Below, piece by piece: positions 17,199 to 26,076 of a stretch of DNA of 64,000 bases (positions are counted from its first letter, which is position 1; every line of letters begins with the position of its first letter). Made by a program: the position numbers and the translations under genes. Under the pieces are notes generated by a model. The model searched no databases, was not told the origin of the DNA, and worked only from the letters and a program-made list of their open reading frames with translations. The DNA comes from SB11 sp965222995 (lineage in GTDB: Bacteria; Bacteroidota; Bacteroidia; UBA8524), in the NCBI GenBank assembly GCA_965222995.1, contig OZ244977.1, positions 3,162,001 to 3,226,000 of the forward strand. The letters run 5' to 3'.

Positions 17199-17216
17199 AA
17201 TCAAATTTTGAAAGCG

Positions 17217-17224
17217 CAAAAATA
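17217..17224 (-). promoter_or_regulatory. -7 box TATTTTTG (parvulin gene)
   Basis: Exact TAnnTTTG match on the minus strand, 27 bases before ATG 17189. Confidence 0.6.
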
Positions 17225-17299
17225 TTTATTTTATAATTTCTATGTGAAGCAATTTTAATGATTACTATTGCTTTATGCATAAGACGATAGTAAGCAGGA

Positions 17300-17536
17300 T
17301 TAGTTGATAGCAATTACAGATTCTATTTGTGGTATTGCTTTTTTAATACCTTCTTCAATACCAGCTTTCATAGTCATGTGGCTCATTTCGCAGTTACTGC
17401 AAGTACCCAGTAAGCGAAGTTTAACAATTTTATCTTCTTGTATGTCTACAAGCTCCACATTACCGCCATCGGCATTTAGAAACGGTCTCATAGTTTCTAA
17501 AACTTCATCAACTTGTTTGGCTAATTCCTGATTCAT
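17300..17536 (-). CDS. NifU C-terminal-domain Fe-S scaffold protein
   Basis: 78 residues, a stand-alone NifU C-terminal domain. It has FLNADGGNVELVDIQ near the start and the cluster-binding CxxC in LLGTCSNCEMSHMTMKAGIE. Such Nfu proteins bind and deliver an Fe-S cluster. The CSNCEMS form replaces the common CxxCPSS. It lies 29 bases downstream of the mrp gene on the same strand, a frequent pairing in which Mrp carries clusters and Nfu assembles them. Confidence 0.92.
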   Translation of the reverse strand: MNQELAKQVDEVLETMRPFLNADGGNVELVDIQEDKIVKLRLLGTCSNCEMSHMTMKAGIEEGIKKAIPQIESVIAIN

Positions 17537-17565
17537 TTTTAAAATAATCCTGCAATTTACACTTT

Positions 17566-18651
17566 TTAAACTCCTACTGCACTATTTAGTTTGGCATTGT
17601 TAATGGCTATTTGTTGCGCTGTAAGTTCTGCAAAACGTTCAAAAGCTTGTGTTGTTGGAGCATCTTTTTGTTCAATAGGTATACCTTCATCACCTGCCTC
17701 TCGTATGGTTTGCACTATGGGTATTTCTCCTAAAAAGGCAACATTGTTTTGTTTTGCCAATTGTTTACCCCCGTCTTGCCCAAAAATGTAATATTTTTTA
17801 GTTTCATTATCGGGCGGTATAAAATATGCCATATTCTCAACCACGCCTAATACAGGTAGGGTTATACCTTGTATACTAAACATGCTGATAGCTTTACGCG
17901 CATCGGCAAGGGCTACTTCTTGCGGAGTAGTAACCATTACTACACCCGTAACCGGTACTATTTGTGCCATGGTAAGGTGAATGTCTCCCGTACCCGGAGG
18001 CAAATCAATAATCAAATAATCCAGCTCTCCCCACTCCACATCGTTTACAAACTGCCGCATAGCCGATGATATCATGGGACCACGCCAAACTACAGCTTGG
18101 TTTTGTTTCACCATAAAGCCAATGGAAAGCAGTTTGATACCATACTTCTCTATAGGTATCATTATACTTTTTCCGTTTTCTTCTTTGCTATCGGGTACTT
18201 GGTTTTGACAACCAAATAAGGTAGGAACTGAAGGCCCATAAATATCTGCATCAAGCAAGCCTACTTTTGCCCCTTGTGCTGAAAGTGCCAAAGCCAAATT
18301 TGCCGCAACTGTAGACTTTCCAACTCCCCCTTTTCCTGATGCTACAGCTATAATATTTTTTACTTGTGGCAGTACACTGGCACCTTCGCGTTGAGTACTT
18401 ACATTAGAGGTCATGTTTACTTCAACACTTATATCTTTACCTATGAAGTGCTGTATAGCATTTACACAAGCATTATGAATAAGGTCTTTTAAAGGGCAAG
18501 CGGGTGTGGTAAGTACAACCGAAAACGAAACTTTTTGCCCGTCAATAGCTACATTCCTAATCATATTTAGGGTAACTAAGTCTTTTTGTAAATCGGGTTC
18601 CTGCACATGGCTTAAAGCAGCCATTACTTGCTCATGGGTTATCTCACTCAT
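17566..18651 (-). CDS. Mrp/ApbC-type Fe-S cluster carrier ATPase
   Basis: 361 residues. N-terminal DUF59 (MIP18-like) domain, about 1-85 with TTPACPLKDLIH, then a ParA/MinD-like P-loop domain with GKGGVGKSTVAANLALALS (deviant Walker A) and DADIYGPSVPTLFG. In this family a C-terminal CxxC often holds the cluster, but here the segment reads AYFIPPDNETKKYYIFGQDGG, so the usual CPxC pair appears to be replaced. A -7 box at 18699-18706 precedes it. It forms an operon with the Nfu gene. Confidence 0.92.
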   Translation of the reverse strand: MSEITHEQVMAALSHVQEPDLQKDLVTLNMIRNVAIDGQKVSFSVVLTTPACPLKDLIHNACVNAIQHFIGKDISVEVNMTSNVSTQREGASVLPQVKNIIAVASGKGGVGKSTVAANLALALSAQGAKVGLLDADIYGPSVPTLFGCQNQVPDSKEENGKSIMIPIEKYGIKLLSIGFMVKQNQAVVWRGPMISSAMRQFVNDVEWGELDYLIIDLPPGTGDIHLTMAQIVPVTGVVMVTTPQEVALADARKAISMFSIQGITLPVLGVVENMAYFIPPDNETKKYYIFGQDGGKQLAKQNNVAFLGEIPIVQTIREAGDEGIPIEQKDAPTTQAFERFAELTAQQIAINNAKLNSAVGV

Positions 18652-18698
18652 AATTACAGAATAAACATTTAGCTTTTAATTCTTGTTTTTAGCCAGTG

Positions 18699-18706
18699 CA
18701 AAAATA
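18699..18706 (-). promoter_or_regulatory. -7 box TATTTTTG (mrp operon)
   Basis: Exact TAnnTTTG match, minus strand, 47 bases before the mrp start codon. Confidence 0.55.
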
Positions 18707-18734
18707 GGGGTTATTTAACAGTATTAAATAAACT

Positions 18735-18767
18735 AAAAGCCCTATACCTGTTTAGGCAAGGGCTTTT
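18735..18767 (-). terminator. Terminator after the universal stress protein gene
   Basis: AAAAGCCCT / AGGGCTTTT stem with a second inner CCT/AGG pairing. It sits 25 bases after the usp stop and before the mrp promoter. Confidence 0.7.
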
Positions 18768-18792
18768 TAGCTATAGTTATATTTAACAATTA

Positions 18793-19614
18793 TTACTTAT
18801 AGTAAGTTAGTACCGGTATATGCGAGTGGTTTACCATTTTTTTGGTAAGGCTGCTATGAAAAAGCTTATCAAAAAAACTACGGTGGTGTTTTGCCATTGC
18901 CAGTATATCACAAGGCATTTTTTCAATAAATTCTTCAATAGTTGCTCTGGTATTTTCCGCCTCTACCTGGTGGTATGATAGTGAAGGGTAACCTGTTTCT
19001 TCTTTCACCGCTCTAAAAATATCTTCCGGGTTATCATGCGTAAAATGCATTTCGTCATTATGCACGTGAAGTATATGGAAATTGCTATTGAAAACTTTAG
19101 CTACATCAAGTAGCTTATTTATCACTGCTATATCGTTTTTCTCCAAATCACTGGCATAAACTATGTCTTTAGCAGCAAATTTTTCCATCTCATCAGGGAT
19201 GCACAGTACAGGAATTTTACTCTTTTCTACCACTCCGGCAGCATTAGAACCCAGCAATACTTCTTCAACTCCGCTAGAACCTGTTGTTCCCATCACAATA
19301 AGGTCTACATCGTTTGCGGTGGCAAACCCTAAAATTTCATCTATAGCAAACCCTGCTTTTACATGAACTTCTGAAGTAACACCCTCTAACTCCATAGATA
19401 GTTTTGCAAGATTTTGCTGTGCTTCATCTTTGCCGGTATCTGTTATATTGCTAATGGTTTGTGCAGGTGTATAGGGGTCTATAACCGGTACATGCACAAT
19501 GTTTAATAAATGTAATGTTGCACCGCTTTTCCGCGCAATTTCTGCCGCTACATTTACAGCACTATTTGCTACTTCTGAAAAATCGGTTGGGACTAATATG
19601 TTTTTAATACTCAT
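18793..19614 (-). CDS. Universal stress protein with two UspA domains
   Basis: 273 residues made of two tandem UspA domains (about 1-142 and 148-273). The first has ILVPTDFSEVANSAVN and the ATP-binding loop motif VMGTTGSSGVEEVLLGSNAAGVV, the G-x2-G-x9-G form. The second is more degenerate (AMAKHHRSFFDKLFHSSLTKKMV). These cytoplasmic proteins respond to growth arrest, oxygen limitation or other stress. A TGAC/GTCA-type inverted repeat lies upstream (19674-19692). Confidence 0.92.
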   Translation of the reverse strand: MSIKNILVPTDFSEVANSAVNVAAEIARKSGATLHLLNIVHVPVIDPYTPAQTISNITDTGKDEAQQNLAKLSMELEGVTSEVHVKAGFAIDEILGFATANDVDLIVMGTTGSSGVEEVLLGSNAAGVVEKSKIPVLCIPDEMEKFAAKDIVYASDLEKNDIAVINKLLDVAKVFNSNFHILHVHNDEMHFTHDNPEDIFRAVKEETGYPSLSYHQVEAENTRATIEEFIEKMPCDILAMAKHHRSFFDKLFHSSLTKKMVNHSHIPVLTYYK

Positions 19615-19673
19615 AAGGCTGTTATTATTTAAATTGACACTGTAAAATTACATTAAGTATTTCAGGAGATAAA

Positions 19674-19692
19674 TGACTTTTATCATAAGTCA
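19674..19692. promoter_or_regulatory. TGACTT-N7-AAGTCA inverted repeat upstream of usp
   Basis: Perfect 6-bp arms, 7-nt spacer, 60 bases before the usp start and about 100 before the divergent gene at 19795. The shape fits a site for a Crp/FNR-family dimer. The regulator is not in the window; inference only. Confidence 0.4.
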
Positions 19693-19794
19693 CAATTTAT
19701 TTACAATGCTTGCAGTTATTAAACAATGAATTAAAGTAACTATTTTAGCCCTTTAAACCCTAACTACACTATAAACGTTTACGGTAAAAAGCCG

Positions 19795-20964
19795 ATGAAA
19801 GTTAACATATCAGCTATACTGCTTTTATTTATTTGTTTTGTTTCAACAGCATCAGCGCAACGAAGCCCTGAAGCATACCGTGTTGGTATTGCTGCTAACT
19901 TACCTGTAATTAACAACCATACTGATACATTTTCAGCCAGAACAGGTTTTGGCCTTTGGGGAAGTGTAGAATACGATTTAAACCACCATTTACGATTTAC
20001 CCCAACATTAGCCTACAATAACTTTGGCTACAACCAAAACTATTTTAGCGATTCAGGTGTAAGACAAAGCCGAAAAATAACAGAGCATTACTTTGACGCT
20101 ATTGCCGAATTAAATTATTTACCCTCACCAAAAGCTAATAGTACCCGCATAAACTTTGGTATGGGTATTTCTTTTTTAGGGGGAAGGGTTACTGACCAAC
20201 CCGATATTTTAGGTAGAAACATTACCCAAAGAACATTAAACAATAAAAAATCTTTTACCCCAAACTTTTTAATGAGTTTAGGGATAAACGCCCCTCTAAG
20301 CCGAAAAATAGATTTAGGTGTTCAGTACATAGCAAGTTTACCACACAAAATTTTCCCTCAGGATGTATCCGGTCGTTTGGGTACGGTGCAAATTAGGTTA
20401 AGCTATAAACTTATACCCGATGCTTTAGCCCCTACAAAGCCAAAAAATGCTGAGAATGAGAACCAATCTGTTTCACTATATAATAAAGACAGTTTAATTG
20501 TTCTTGTTAGGCTAAAAGAGAATGCCAAAAGAATTAAAATGTTGCAGAACATGGGAGAGTTGAGTTTTGCTGAGGAAGAAAGGAAAGATGCATTGGAAAA
20601 AAACCAAGCCCTAGTTGAAGCCTTTAAAGAAAAATTTACCCTGCTCCCTGTTTACTATTTCTATGATACAGACAGTAAAATAGCTTTAGAGAAAGGGTTT
20701 GAGGGCATTTTATTGAATGAAAAGCTTGAAAGGGACAGTTCTTTTAAACTGCCCAAAAAAGAATATATAATTGCTGAGTTTGCCCGCCAGTTTAATGAGG
20801 TTACACAAACCAGTGGCATGTATGGGCTAGTGATTTACGACGATAACTTTAAAAACATCCCTGAACCATTTCCGGCATTTACTTCTAATGCCTATGGGTT
20901 ATTAAGTACTACAGATGTGATTGGAAAATTTCAAAAACGCCTGTATAAATATCTGAAACGATAA
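19795..20964 (+). CDS. Outer-membrane beta-barrel protein with C-terminal extension
   Basis: 389 residues. Signal peptide to about 21 (STASAQ). Residues about 25-205 are alternating beta strands ending in aromatic or charged residues, as in small 8-strand barrels (FGLWGSVEYDL, INFGMGISFLGGRV, IDLGVQYIASLPHK, VQIRLSYKL). A coiled, charged linker (about 215-285) leads to a soluble C-terminal domain of about 100 residues with YYFYDTDSKIALEKGF that I do not recognise. It lies upstream of a two-TM protein gene after 15 bases, so both may be in one operon. Confidence 0.7.
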   Translation: MKVNISAILLLFICFVSTASAQRSPEAYRVGIAANLPVINNHTDTFSARTGFGLWGSVEYDLNHHLRFTPTLAYNNFGYNQNYFSDSGVRQSRKITEHYFDAIAELNYLPSPKANSTRINFGMGISFLGGRVTDQPDILGRNITQRTLNNKKSFTPNFLMSLGINAPLSRKIDLGVQYIASLPHKIFPQDVSGRLGTVQIRLSYKLIPDALAPTKPKNAENENQSVSLYNKDSLIVLVRLKENAKRIKMLQNMGELSFAEEERKDALEKNQALVEAFKEKFTLLPVYYFYDTDSKIALEKGFEGILLNEKLERDSSFKLPKKEYIIAEFARQFNEVTQTSGMYGLVIYDDNFKNIPEPFPAFTSNAYGLLSTTDVIGKFQKRLYKYLKR

Positions 20965-20979
20965 TTAACTAAAGACCCT

Positions 20980-21766
20980 ATGGAACAAAACAAAGCCTAC
21001 CACAAAGCCAATGCAATACAAAGCGGGCAAGCTGTAAAAGTAATTTTGTTGGCTACATTTATATCAATGGGCTTTATGTTCTTATTTATAATACTAGAAT
21101 TCCCATTTTTTTTTAACCATTGCTTTGTTTCTGGGTATCATGTTTTTATCCATTTTCAGCTTTATGTATGCTGGTGAATATTGGATTAATGAACAACAAC
21201 TTGAGGAAAAACTAACGCCGAAATTAAAGTTTATACCTTTTTTAAAGCCCCAGCATAATTTTTATACTTGGGCTGAGTTAGATAGTTATTTGGAAGACAG
21301 CAACATGACCCGCTACAGTGGTGAGCAACGTTATTTAAAGCTAATTTTTAAAAACCCCAGGCGCGTAGTTTCTATTAGTGAAGGAAACACGGTTTCTTCA
21401 AAAGAAACTTTTGCAAAATTTTTGAATACGTTTAACAGCCTTTTGGCAGATGATGGGAAAATAAATACTCACAACACAGAAGCTGCCACTACTACCAAAC
21501 CAGAAACAACTAGTGAAAGTGAAAGCACACCACAATCCAAACCCATTAAGGCCAAGGCAGAAAAAAGCTTTTATGAAGGTACCGGAGGCAAAATACTGGC
21601 AATAATTTTTCTATTACTAAGCATAGTACTTTTACTTATGTATTTTGTACCCGAAGCATTTGGAGGTATTGAAATTAAAGGAACTAATAGTTGGAAGCTG
21701 TGGGTAATAGTATTGCCCGGCTCACTATATATGATGAAAAGAGCTTTTTTTAGTAGCAAAAAATAG
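20980..21766 (+). CDS. Multi-TM membrane protein with a broken reading frame at a T9 tract
   Basis: Two overlapping frames (20980-21177 and an open frame running from 21098 to 21766) join into one sensible protein if one T is removed from the nine-T run at 21106-21114. The chain then reads ...IILEFPFFLTIALFLGIMF..., a continuous pair of membrane helices (about residues 20-70). A soluble middle region with a Ser/Thr/Glu-rich linker and a C-terminal helix pair (AIIFLLLSIVLLLMYFV, LWVIVLPGSLYMM) follow. The repaired product is about 261 residues and matches no family I know. The break may be an assembly error, a real mutation or polymerase slippage. Likely in an operon with the barrel gene upstream. 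Confidence 0.6.
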
Positions 21767-21803
21767 AAAAACTGCCACAATTTCACAGTAGTTCACTTAG
21801 CAC

Positions 21804-21811
21804 TATATTTG
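21804..21811 (+). promoter_or_regulatory. -7 box TATATTTG (ABC exporter)
   Basis: Exact TAnnTTTG match, 30 bases before the ABC transporter start codon. Confidence 0.55.
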
Positions 21812-21841
21812 CACAGTGGCATACCAAGCCACTGATTATAA

Positions 21842-23665
21842 ATGAAGAAATTTCTCGAACTGCTTTCATACGGCAAACCTTATAAACGTTTTGCCTATTT
21901 AAATATATTTTTCAATCTGTTAGCAGTTGTTTTCAGTATATTCTCATTGCTGGGTGTTATCCCTTTTTTAGACATCATTTTTAAACCTGATATGGTGGTA
22001 GAAGCACCCACCGAAACAGGTTTTAGTTTCAGCAACCTGAAACAACAGATTATGTACGGTCTCAGTGGCCCTATCAAAGAAAACCCTTTAGTAGCTTTAG
22101 GCTATATATGTCTGTTTATAGTAGGCAGTACATTGTTAAAGAATGTATTTATTTACTTAGGTTTATTAAACCTTATAAAGTTTAGGCAAAACACTGTAAG
22201 AGACCTTAGAGATAAGCTTTACAAAAAAGTACTTCGTTTGCCCCTTTCTCTATTTTCTGATGAAAGAAAAGGAGACTTAATATCACGCATGAGTGGCGAT
22301 GTAACTGTTATTGAAGCCAATCTAAACGCGTCACTTGATGCAGTGTTTAAACAACCCTTCACTATTTTGGCTCACCTAATAATGCTGGTATATATAAGCC
22401 CTTTGCTCACGCTTATTGTATTTATCCTTTTACCCATTGCAGCCTTTATAATTGTGCGCGTAGGTAAGGCAGTAAAAGCCCAAACAACACGTCAACAAAA
22501 TAAACTGGGAGAACTGGTGAGTAATTTTGAAGAAACTTTGGGCGGTATGCGTATAATAAAAGCTTTCTCGCGAGAACCTTTCTTTTTGCGTAGGTTTTTA
22601 AAACAAAGCCAGTTACTCAATAGAATATCAATAGGTATAGCCAGACGTAGTGATATGGCTTCACCCCTTTCAGAAACATTAGGAGTAGTTATAGCCGCTA
22701 CTATATTGTGGTTGGGCGGTAGCTTAATTTTAAATAAAGATATTGGTTTAGATGCTTCATCGTTTATTGCCTACATTACATTATTTGGTATCCTGATACA
22801 GCCTGCAAAATCTTTCTCATCAGCTTTTTACAGTGTGCAAAAAGGATTGGCAGCCAAAGACCGGTTGGAAGAAGTTTTTGTATTGGATGAGAAAATTACT
22901 GAGAAAACAGACCCTGTTCAGAAATCGAGCTTTGAAACATCTATACAATATAGCAATGTAGCCTTTGCCTATGATAAAGAGAAGGTGCTGAACAATATTT
23001 CACTGGATATAAAAAAGGGTGAAATGGTGGCTTTGGTAGGCCCATCAGGAGGCGGAAAAAGCACTTTGGCAGACCTTTTACCACGCTTTTATGATGTTAC
23101 CGAAGGAAGTATAAGTATTGACGACATTGATATTAGAGACTATAAAGTAAAAGCCTTACGCGATATGATTGGGGTAGTTACGCAAGAATCTATATTGTTT
23201 AATGACACTATATACAACAACATTGCTTTTGGTAACCACAACGTTTCGCAAAAAGATGTTGAAAATGCTGCTAAAGTAGCCAATGCCCACAACTTTATCA
23301 CCGAGCTTGAAAACGGATATTACACCAATATTGGTGAACGTGGGGGTAAGCTAAGCGGTGGTCAGCGTCAACGTATATCCATAGCACGTGCTGTGCTGAA
23401 AAACCCTGATATTCTTATACTGGATGAGGCCACCAGTGCACTGGATACTACGAGCGAAAAACTGGTACAAGAAGCACTTATACGATTAATGCAAAACCGA
23501 ACCAGTATTGTTATAGCGCACAGACTAAGCACCATACAAAATGCTAATAAAATTGTAGTGATACAAAAAGGTAACATAGTGCAAACAGGTACCCACGGTG
23601 AATTGCTTGCACAAGTGGGTGTTTACAAAGAACTATTCGAGTTGCAGAAACTGGGTATTGATTAA
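21842..23665 (+). CDS. ABC exporter, MsbA-type permease-ATPase fusion
   Basis: 607 residues, the normal half-transporter length. The transmembrane domain (about 1-325) has six predicted helices. The ATPase domain (about 365-600) has Walker A GPSGGGKST at 400-408, Q-loop TQESILFND, signature LSGGQ at 504-508, Walker B ILILDEATSALD and H-loop IVIAHRLST. Works as a homodimer in the inner membrane. The form is close to MsbA lipid A flippases, and the lipid A genes elsewhere in the window make that function reasonable, but drug or peptide export is also possible. Confidence 0.9.
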   Translation: MKKFLELLSYGKPYKRFAYLNIFFNLLAVVFSIFSLLGVIPFLDIIFKPDMVVEAPTETGFSFSNLKQQIMYGLSGPIKENPLVALGYICLFIVGSTLLKNVFIYLGLLNLIKFRQNTVRDLRDKLYKKVLRLPLSLFSDERKGDLISRMSGDVTVIEANLNASLDAVFKQPFTILAHLIMLVYISPLLTLIVFILLPIAAFIIVRVGKAVKAQTTRQQNKLGELVSNFEETLGGMRIIKAFSREPFFLRRFLKQSQLLNRISIGIARRSDMASPLSETLGVVIAATILWLGGSLILNKDIGLDASSFIAYITLFGILIQPAKSFSSAFYSVQKGLAAKDRLEEVFVLDEKITEKTDPVQKSSFETSIQYSNVAFAYDKEKVLNNISLDIKKGEMVALVGPSGGGKSTLADLLPRFYDVTEGSISIDDIDIRDYKVKALRDMIGVVTQESILFNDTIYNNIAFGNHNVSQKDVENAAKVANAHNFITELENGYYTNIGERGGKLSGGQRQRISIARAVLKNPDILILDEATSALDTTSEKLVQEALIRLMQNRTSIVIAHRLSTIQNANKIVVIQKGNIVQTGTHGELLAQVGVYKELFELQKLGID

Positions 23666-23761
23666 ATTCGATGAAATGACAATTCTATAACTCCAAAGGA
23701 GGGTTACGTACAACTATTTTTAGCTATTTTGCGTTAAATATAAGTACTACTATTACAGCCA

Positions 23762-24928
23762 ATGGGGAAACGTTTACGGTATTTAGTTCTATTTACTTTT
23801 TTTGTTTGCAGCATCTCACTTTCTGCACAGCAATACCGTTTACTAAATTACCGCTTACATTTTAGCCTTAGCCCCAGCGTTAGCACAGGAGCCCAGTTTG
23901 AAAACGGCAGCACCGTTGCTGCTACACCCAATATTACAGGCACCCATTATTTATATCCCTTATTTTCATTGTTGTGGGGTTTTCCTAACCCGCAATTTAC
24001 AGCCAGGCAAAATTTCGGACGAAAATTTAACTACTCGCTGTTTTTTGAGTTGATTTTAAGTCGCCAACATTCTGTAAATACAGGTTTTGAAATCGGTGCA
24101 CGGGGTTATGGTATAAAAAGCGACCAAAGCGATGATTTTATAATCATGTACCGCAATATATCCATGCCTTTTTTCTATACCCATACCTCTAGGGTAGGAA
24201 ATTATTGGCGGTGGAGAAAACATGCGGGGGTTGCCATTAACAGAGCATCTTCGGTACCACAATTTATTGAGGATGTTATAGAAATAAAGAAAAGTCCTGT
24301 GTTTTATCCCACAGTTTTTGTGGGTACTGAAATAGCCTATTTGCAGTCGAAAGGTCCTTTTGCTTACAGTGTAGAGTACCACCAAGGGTTTAAAAATGTT
24401 ATAGACCACCGATATTTTGCTCTTGACAACAAACAAGGGCTAAAAATCTTCTCAAACGGTTCGCATTTCAGGCTAAACATTAAGTGGTTCTTTGCAGCGG
24501 GTTCGTTTAAAGTGAGGCGCAAAGAGAAAAAAATAGATGAACCCTATATATACGACCCTTTTGCAACCATTCCCTACCGCATAAAAAAACTGCCTAAACA
24601 AGTTATAGTAAAAGACAGCATTATAAAACTATGTTTCAGGGACGACCAAACTGTTGACGGAGACAGTATTTTGGTTGAATTGAACGGAAAAGAAATTGCA
24701 CGTACTATCTCGCTAGACAGAAGTGAAGTATGTTATACCGTACATCTGAATAAAACCAAAGGAAATAACTTGGTAATACATGCTATTAACTTAGGGCGCA
24801 TTCCCCCCAACACCTATGAGGTGGTGTATTATGACGGTGATTACCGAGGCAAGCTCCGCCTAAAATCTGACTTAGAAAACAGCAGTTCGGTAAACATAGT
24901 GGTAAAACCACAACATAAGAGGGAGTAA
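23762..24928 (+). CDS. Predicted outer-membrane protein with C-terminal Ig-like domain
   Basis: 388 residues. Signal peptide about 1-22 (SISLSAQ). Residues about 25-245 read as beta strands of a barrel rich in Tyr and Phe. The last 110 residues form a soluble beta-sandwich with RDDQTVDGDSILVELNGKEI and IPPNTYEVVYYDG, a domain I have seen attached to secreted Bacteroidota proteins but cannot name. No operon partner upstream. The gene marks the left edge of an AT-rich islet of unknown genes. Confidence 0.65.
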   Translation: MGKRLRYLVLFTFFVCSISLSAQQYRLLNYRLHFSLSPSVSTGAQFENGSTVAATPNITGTHYLYPLFSLLWGFPNPQFTARQNFGRKFNYSLFFELILSRQHSVNTGFEIGARGYGIKSDQSDDFIIMYRNISMPFFYTHTSRVGNYWRWRKHAGVAINRASSVPQFIEDVIEIKKSPVFYPTVFVGTEIAYLQSKGPFAYSVEYHQGFKNVIDHRYFALDNKQGLKIFSNGSHFRLNIKWFFAAGSFKVRRKEKKIDEPYIYDPFATIPYRIKKLPKQVIVKDSIIKLCFRDDQTVDGDSILVELNGKEIARTISLDRSEVCYTVHLNKTKGNNLVIHAINLGRIPPNTYEVVYYDGDYRGKLRLKSDLENSSSVNIVVKPQHKRE

Positions 24929-24954
24929 GCTTATTGCATAGTAAAAGGCTAGAA

Positions 24955-25545
24955 ATGACCAACGAAGATTTCTTAATTGTAAACTTAGGCGATAATAATA
25001 AGTTAAGATATTCAAAATTCGTAAAAGGAAAGATTGGTTATTACGATAATATCCGCATTTCTTTAGATACAAACCATGGTGAAAGCTATATTTTAGATGA
25101 AAACAACTACTATGGAGTTTTTGGAGACCTTAATACCATTATAACCGAATATAAAGACAATGAAGTTTTTACTTTTAATGATGATGAACAGTGGGCTTTT
25201 GAAAAGGGTTTAGGCTATTATCAATCATTATATTTTAATGAGATTAAGGATAATGAAAAAACTATCCTCGATATTCTAGACCGATTAGAACAAACTAATG
25301 CCTTTCTTTTCGGAAGACAAAGTGTTTCTGATATAATGACTAATTGTTTCTCGTTTAGGAATAAATTTTATATTGAACTATCTAGAATGTACATTGGTGA
25401 TGCCCCCGAAAGCGAACAAGAGCATAAAAATTTTGCTAACTGGCTAAAAAGTGAATATAGGGTTTTACATAGAGTTAAACTACGCCTTGACCAGCTGAAT
25501 GATGTAGAAAACATTTTGCAACTAGAGTTTAATAAGCTTAGATGA
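24955..25545 (+). CDS. Hypothetical cytoplasmic protein in an AT-rich islet
   Basis: 196 residues from ATG 24955; a TTG seven codons upstream is possible but has no support. There is no signal peptide or membrane segment. The N-terminal half is beta-type and Asp/Asn/Tyr-rich (LGDNNKLRYSKFVKGKIGYYD), the C-terminal half helical (KTILDILDRLEQTN, EYRVLHRVKLRLDQL). No family recognised. It is followed after 6 bases by another unknown gene, so the two look like an operon or pair. The small acidic character and pairing recall immunity-type proteins, but no toxin gene is present, so this is only a thought. Confidence 0.6.
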   Translation: MTNEDFLIVNLGDNNKLRYSKFVKGKIGYYDNIRISLDTNHGESYILDENNYYGVFGDLNTIITEYKDNEVFTFNDDEQWAFEKGLGYYQSLYFNEIKDNEKTILDILDRLEQTNAFLFGRQSVSDIMTNCFSFRNKFYIELSRMYIGDAPESEQEHKNFANWLKSEYRVLHRVKLRLDQLNDVENILQLEFNKLR

Positions 25546-25551
25546 CGAATT

Positions 25552-26013
25552 ATGATTGTAGACTTTGATATTAAGGAAATTGGAACTTTTGCAGCCTACC
25601 ACAAAGGATATTATTTTAAAAATGATGCTCTGATATTTCCTTATATTAATGTTCATGTAGATGAGGAGTTTCCACTGAACCCATATCAAAATATGGTTCA
25701 CCTCAACTTTTGTTATTTTATAATAAAAAACGCGGAAATACTCCATGAAAATGAAGTCATTTATAAGAGGTATGAAGCTATTTATGACTTTTCACTTTTG
25801 ACATTAGCAGGGTTAAACTTAGATACTAATGAAGATTCATACTATGTTTTCAGATATGATAAAGGGTATTTGGATGTTCCTGACGACGACTATGAATTTA
25901 CAGCAAGTACAGATGAATATTTTTTACCAATTGACCAAAAGCTTTTGGGCAAAGCTAATTTAGACCCCTCAAGGGTAAAAGAGTTTTTTAATACAGTACC
26001 TAACTTAATTTAA
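25552..26013 (+). CDS. Hypothetical acidic protein
   Basis: 153 residues, no signal peptide. Strongly acidic and aromatic (Asp/Glu/Tyr/Phe), for example in VHVDEEFPLN and YLDVPDDDYEF. No motif known to me. Starts 6 bases after the previous gene on the same strand. More AT-rich than the flanking housekeeping genes, consistent with an acquired islet between the outer-membrane protein gene and the E1 dehydrogenase gene. Confidence 0.6.
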   Translation: MIVDFDIKEIGTFAAYHKGYYFKNDALIFPYINVHVDEEFPLNPYQNMVHLNFCYFIIKNAEILHENEVIYKRYEAIYDFSLLTLAGLNLDTNEDSYYVFRYDKGYLDVPDDDYEFTASTDEYFLPIDQKLLGKANLDPSRVKEFFNTVPNLI

Positions 26014-26076
26014 AACCTCAACTCAAAAGTGAGTAGAATAATTGTAAATTGGCGGTATTTATTTCATCTCTATATT

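Noticed and set aside
24955..26013. Toxin-antitoxin or phage defence pair
   Set aside because: No toxin or nuclease motif and no regulator fold is visible; only pairing and acidity hint at it.
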